Assembly: GCF_002903145.1 (NCBI RefSeq)
Contig: NZ_PPDJ01000001.1
Span: 434,001-498,000 of the forward strand
Reading direction: 5' to 3'
DNA: 64,000 bases
Source: Halobacteriovorax sp. DA5
Lineage (GTDB): Bacteria; Bdellovibrionota; Bacteriovoracia; Bacteriovoracales; Bacteriovoracaceae
Below the pieces are notes generated by a model. The model was not told the origin of the DNA. It made no database searches and saw only the letters and a list, made by a program, of their open reading frames with translations. Positions 61,333 to 64,000 of the stretch are shown here, piece by piece. Position 1 is the stretch's first letter. Each line of letters opens with the position of its first letter. Made by a program: the position numbers and the translations under genes.

Positions 61333-61785
61333 TTATCTTTTTGACTGATAAAACTCTTCAATCATTCCCAACTGACATAAAAGTTTACTTTTCTCATCTT
61401 GAGAAAATCTTGAAACTAGTTCATGCCCCATGCTGAAGTAGCGAGGAAGTACTTTATTGATTAATTCAAGGCCCTCTTCAGTAAGTGTAATTTTCTTTGA
61501 CCTAGTATCGTTTTCGTCAATGGCCTTCTTGACTAGATTGGCCGCTTCAAGTCTTTTAACGATTCCCGTGATATTGGCCTTCGATACTAGAAGCTCTTCT
61601 GCTAACTCTGTAGTCGTAACTGATTCTTGATCTGTTAAGTGTAGGATGACAAGGACATCAAATTGAGGCTTTGTAAGTTTAAAATGCGAAACTTCTTCAG
61701 AGATCATTTTATCGAGGATTCGAGTTGTGCGAATCATGCGTCCGATAATACTTTCCTGTACATATTCACTCTTTATTATTGACAT
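61333..61785 (-). CDS. MarR-family transcriptional regulator
   Basis: A 150-residue dimeric winged-helix protein. The recognition region TTELAEELLVSKANITGIVKRLEAANLV (~58-85) and wing DENDTRSKKITLTEEG are typical. It heads the efflux operon and probably represses it and the divergent TetR gene by binding the GTTAAC repeats in the shared intergenic region. GGAG lies 7 nt before the ATG. Confidence 0.92.
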   Translation of the reverse strand: MSIIKSEYVQESIIGRMIRTTRILDKMISEEVSHFKLTKPQFDVLVILHLTDQESVTTTELAEELLVSKANITGIVKRLEAANLVKKAIDENDTRSKKITLTEEGLELINKVLPRYFSMGHELVSRFSQDEKSKLLCQLGMIEEFYQSKR

Positions 61786-61800
61786 TGTTACTCCAAATTT

Positions 61801-61834
61801 GTTAATGTGTTAACTATATAGTTAACATGTTAAC
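61801..61834. promoter_or_regulatory. Overlapping GTTAAC operators between marR and tetR
   Basis: A perfect 18-bp palindrome (GTTAACTATATAGTTAAC, 61809-61826) overlaps a perfect 14-bp palindrome (GTTAACATGTTAAC, 61821-61834). A degenerate half-site GTTAAT lies at 61801, and another GTTAAC at 61872-61877. Spacing fits cooperative binding of MarR dimers. On the minus strand a TTGATT-17-TAACTA promoter would be covered by the palindromes. Confidence 0.7.
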
Positions 61835-61893
61835 TAAGTTGAATCAAGAATTTTATTCAAATTGACGGTAAGTTAACAAAAGGTAGTAGCTAG

Positions 61894-62415
61894 ATGAATA
61901 AGACTAAACAGAATTTGATTGATGTTGCGATTCCTTTAATGGCAAAAAATGGTGTCTACGGCGTAAGCTTAAGAGATATAGCAAAGAAGGCCGAGATTAA
62001 TGTCTCTTCAGTTCTTTATCATTTTGGTTCAAAAGAAGAATTTATTACGACATGTGGTGAACACTGTATCAACTTACTCGCTGAGCAGATTAAAGAAATT
62101 TCAAAACATACCTTTGATACTGTTGATGAGCTAAACCAAGTGATCAATCAAGGTGTTGAACAGGGTAAGGAAGCTATCGCAATTTGTGTCATGCTTCTTG
62201 TTATCGACTCACCTGGCTTTAGAGAAATTTATGAAAATTATGTCTCGGATGCATATGTATCTGTTCATGGACAAGAGAATCCATTCTTATTAAATCTTAG
62301 ATCATTTATTTCTTATATGATCTTTAAGAGAGTTGATCTAAAAGTAGCAAAAGAAAAATATGAGGGGAGTGGTATGGTAGAATTATTATGCCAATCCCCA
62401 GTGAGTGCACTGTAG
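61894..62415 (+). CDS. TetR-family transcriptional regulator
   Basis: A 173-residue regulator. The N-terminal helix-turn-helix (LIDVAIPLMAKNGVYGVSLRDIAKKAEINVSSVLYHFGSKEEF) is classical. The C-terminal ligand domain (~50-173) is shorter than usual. It is divergent from marR, and convergent with the CoA-transferase gene whose stop is 1 nt away. The ligand is unknown. It may co-regulate the efflux operon or CoA-transferase. Confidence 0.9.
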   Translation: MNKTKQNLIDVAIPLMAKNGVYGVSLRDIAKKAEINVSSVLYHFGSKEEFITTCGEHCINLLAEQIKEISKHTFDTVDELNQVINQGVEQGKEAIAICVMLLVIDSPGFREIYENYVSDAYVSVHGQENPFLLNLRSFISYMIFKRVDLKVAKEKYEGSGMVELLCQSPVSAL

Positions 62416-62432
62416 ATTATTTTCTACAGTGC
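62407..62432. terminator. Perfect 10-bp inverted repeat across both stop codons
   Basis: GCACTGTAGA (62407-62416) and TCTACAGTGC (62423-62432) with a 6-nt loop cover the stop of tetR and the last codons of the CoA-transferase. It could terminate both convergent transcripts; T-runs are weak. Confidence 0.45.
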
Positions 62433-63691
62433 GTTTCATGCCACATCTTTTCAAGATTCTCACGATCATCAGGATGAGCAATTCTAATCAACTCTTGTGC
62501 TCTTTGATTAAGACTCTTTCCGTATAAATCAGCAATACCATACTCTGTAACAACATAGTGCATATGTGATCGAGTTGTTACGACACCTGCTCCTGACCTT
62601 AATGTTGGAACAATCTTGGGGTAACCTTTAGCACTTCGTGAGTTGATAACAATAATAGGCTTACCCCCTTCAGAAAGTGAGGCGCCTCTCATAAAGTCCA
62701 TCTGGCCACCAACTCCAGAGATAATACGATGGCCGATTGAGTCTGCACAGACCTGTCCTGTAAGATCAATCTCAACGGCACTATTGATCGCACATACTTT
62801 TGGGTTTCTTCTAATGATACTTGGGTTATTTACATAGTCCGCTTCAAGTTGAATAACGCTTGGGTTGTCATTGATAAAATCATGTACATCTTTGCCTCCA
62901 ACAATAAAGGCACTAACTGTTTTTCCACGGTGAACATTTTTGCATGAATTATTTACGGCGCCACTCTTAATTAAATCAAGAGCCCCGTTTGACCACATCT
63001 CTGTATGAATCCCTAGGTTCTTGTGATTCTTTAAACTAGCCAGAACTGCATCAGGAATTGATCCAATTCCCATTTGAAGAGTTGAGCCATCTTCAATAAG
63101 AGATGAAGTGAGCTGTCCTATCTTTAAATCCTCTTCACTCAAGCAAACTTCTTGATGGCCGACAATTTCGTGATCAATTTCAATCGCATAATCAATATCA
63201 TTAATATGAATAAAGCCATCACCATGAACACGAGGCATATGTGGATTAATTTGAGCAATAACAACTTTTGCACTACTTACTGCAGCCTTTGCAACATCAA
63301 CAGATGTACCTAGAGTGCAGTGCCCATGTTGATCTGGAGGACTGACGTGAATAAGTGCAAAGTCTAGAGGAATTCTACCGCTTCGAAATAAGTTTGGAAT
63401 TTCAGATAGAAAGCATGGAAGATAATCAACTCTTTGGTAGTCGATATGTTTTCTCACATTTCCGCCAACAAAGAGATTGAGAATTTTAAAGTTTTCACAA
63501 TATTCTTCATTTGCATATTTCGCATCACCGTGAGTATGTAGGTGAGTAAGTGTGACATCTTTTAATTTATGAGCATTTTCAAGTAACCCGTCAATTAGGG
63601 CCTGTGGCGTAGAATCACCACCATGAATAAAAATATTTGAATTAGAATATACTATCGATAAAGCTTCCGCTGCATTTGAAACAATTTTCAC
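62417..63691 (-). CDS. Acetyl-CoA hydrolase/4-hydroxybutyrate CoA-transferase family protein
   Basis: A 424-residue class I CoA-transferase. It has a GxGxxP-type motif MGIGSIPDAVLAS (~208) and the catalytic Glu in GIHTEMWSNG (~230), plus C-terminal GGQMDFMRGASLSEGG and VTEYGIADLYGKSLNQRA. It moves CoA between acetate and other acids, or hydrolyses acetyl-CoA. The start is GTG 63691, with AAGGAG 5 nt upstream; GTG 63697 would overlap the ribosome site. Monocistronic. Confidence 0.9.
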   Translation of the reverse strand: MKIVSNAAEALSIVYSNSNIFIHGGDSTPQALIDGLLENAHKLKDVTLTHLHTHGDAKYANEEYCENFKILNLFVGGNVRKHIDYQRVDYLPCFLSEIPNLFRSGRIPLDFALIHVSPPDQHGHCTLGTSVDVAKAAVSSAKVVIAQINPHMPRVHGDGFIHINDIDYAIEIDHEIVGHQEVCLSEEDLKIGQLTSSLIEDGSTLQMGIGSIPDAVLASLKNHKNLGIHTEMWSNGALDLIKSGAVNNSCKNVHRGKTVSAFIVGGKDVHDFINDNPSVIQLEADYVNNPSIIRRNPKVCAINSAVEIDLTGQVCADSIGHRIISGVGGQMDFMRGASLSEGGKPIIVINSRSAKGYPKIVPTLRSGAGVVTTRSHMHYVVTEYGIADLYGKSLNQRAQELIRIAHPDDRENLEKMWHETHCRK

Positions 63692-63804
63692 AAGCACTCC
63701 TTTGTGTTCATATTTTACGAAGATTTGGCCGAGATTTAAAGTATATTTGGTTACAATTTTTATATGCCATCTATTAAAAAATTAAGGTATAACCTCTAAC
63801 TATT

Positions 63805-64000
63805 ATGGTAGTTGCAACAACGAGTAAGAGACTCAAAGAACTTATTTATTTTACTATTCCACTTGTTATTGGCCAGGTTGGGCAGATGCTTTTTAACGTC
63901 GGTGATATTTTTGTTGCCGGACGCTATTCAACATCAGCAGTAGCATCTATTGGTGTTGCAGCAGGTATGTTATCTCCTTTTATAATGATTGGGATCTCAA
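63805..64000 (+). CDS. MATE-family efflux transporter, 3' end outside window
   Basis: The frame opens at ATG 63805 and runs off the window after 65 residues. LKELIYFTIPLVIGQVGQMLFNVGD and IFVAGRYSTSAVASIGVAA match the first two helices of MATE drug/Na+ or H+ antiporters (D in the FNVGDIFVAG motif). The rest is not visible. Confidence 0.8.
   Translation, partial: MVVATTSKRLKELIYFTIPLVIGQVGQMLFNVGDIFVAGRYSTSAVASIGVAAGMLSPFIMIGIS

Noticed and set aside
62407-62432. Regulator operator at the tetR/CoA-transferase junction
   Set aside because: The inverted repeat lies over two stop codons rather than in a promoter, so terminator or RNA hairpin is the simpler reading.
1-64000. tRNA, rRNA, CRISPR arrays, insertion sequences, prophage or defence islands
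   Set aside because: I looked for cloverleaf-like segments, regular repeat-spacer arrays, transposase or integrase motifs and found none in the intergenic gaps or frames.

Overview
The window is a compact, AT-rich (roughly 36-38% GC by eye) Gram-negative chromosome segment with about 66 genes on both strands. It has no rRNA, tRNA, CRISPR array, insertion sequence or phage gene that I can see. Gene content fits a Bdellovibrionota predator of the Bacteriovoracales (Halobacteriovorax/Bacteriovorax-like): many small exported orphan proteins, a Kdo lipopolysaccharide operon, PilZ and degenerate HD-GYP proteins, a SWIB protein, a secreted subtilase and a Cti-type fatty acid isomerase. The genus assignment is inference from gene content, not from a marker gene.

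Layout. 1-7.5 kb: a metzincin-like protease fragment, exported orphans, a cobalamin riboswitch ahead of a hotdog acyl-CoA thioesterase, a pentapeptide-repeat protein, a lipoxygenase-fold protein, an orphan histidine kinase and a Bax inhibitor-1-like membrane protein. 7.5-20.8 kb: a 1008-residue exported protein with two amidoligase/GCS-like modules, a DEAD-box helicase, a SWIB protein, a SulP transporter, an MDR oxidoreductase, cytidine deaminase, adenylosuccinate lyase, and a TolC-like protein with a beta-barrel partner. 20.9-25.9 kb: a tightly packed kdsB-pyrG-kdsA-kdsC-ybeD-gpsA operon that makes CMP-Kdo, its CTP, and glycerol-3-phosphate. 25.9-32.5 kb: a complete pstSCAB-phoU-phoB-phoR phosphate operon on the minus strand, with a direct-repeat box of Bacillus PhoP type upstream. 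32.5-42.1 kb: signalling orphans (HD-GYP-like, PilZ, DUF4340), a secreted subtilase with a CUB-like tail, rpmB, and a pair formed by an MTA/SAH-nucleosidase-like gene and a spore-photoproduct-lyase-like radical SAM gene. 42.2-55 kb: aldo/keto reductase, GT2 glycosyltransferase, a fungal-type saccharopine dehydrogenase divergent from an HDAC-family hydrolase, nucleotide salvage genes (HAD 5'-nucleotidase, CpdB, MtnN), a GST-like protein, Cti and a DMT exporter. 55-64 kb: cytochrome c, a marR-tolC-mfp-rnd efflux operon divergent from a TetR gene, a CoA-transferase, and the start of a MATE transporter.

Most notable: the RND pump lacks the usual TM4 aspartates and the TM10 lysine, and its adaptor appears to lack the hairpin and lipoyl domains. 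A B12 riboswitch sits on a lone thioesterase. A bacterial lipoxygenase has all four His ligands but ends in Phe. The tandem amidoligase-like protein is apparently exported. At sequence scale, GGCC is strikingly over-represented for an AT-rich genome, and convergent genes are packed so tightly that four pairs share overlapping stop codons. No stretch longer than about 240 bases lacks a gene.
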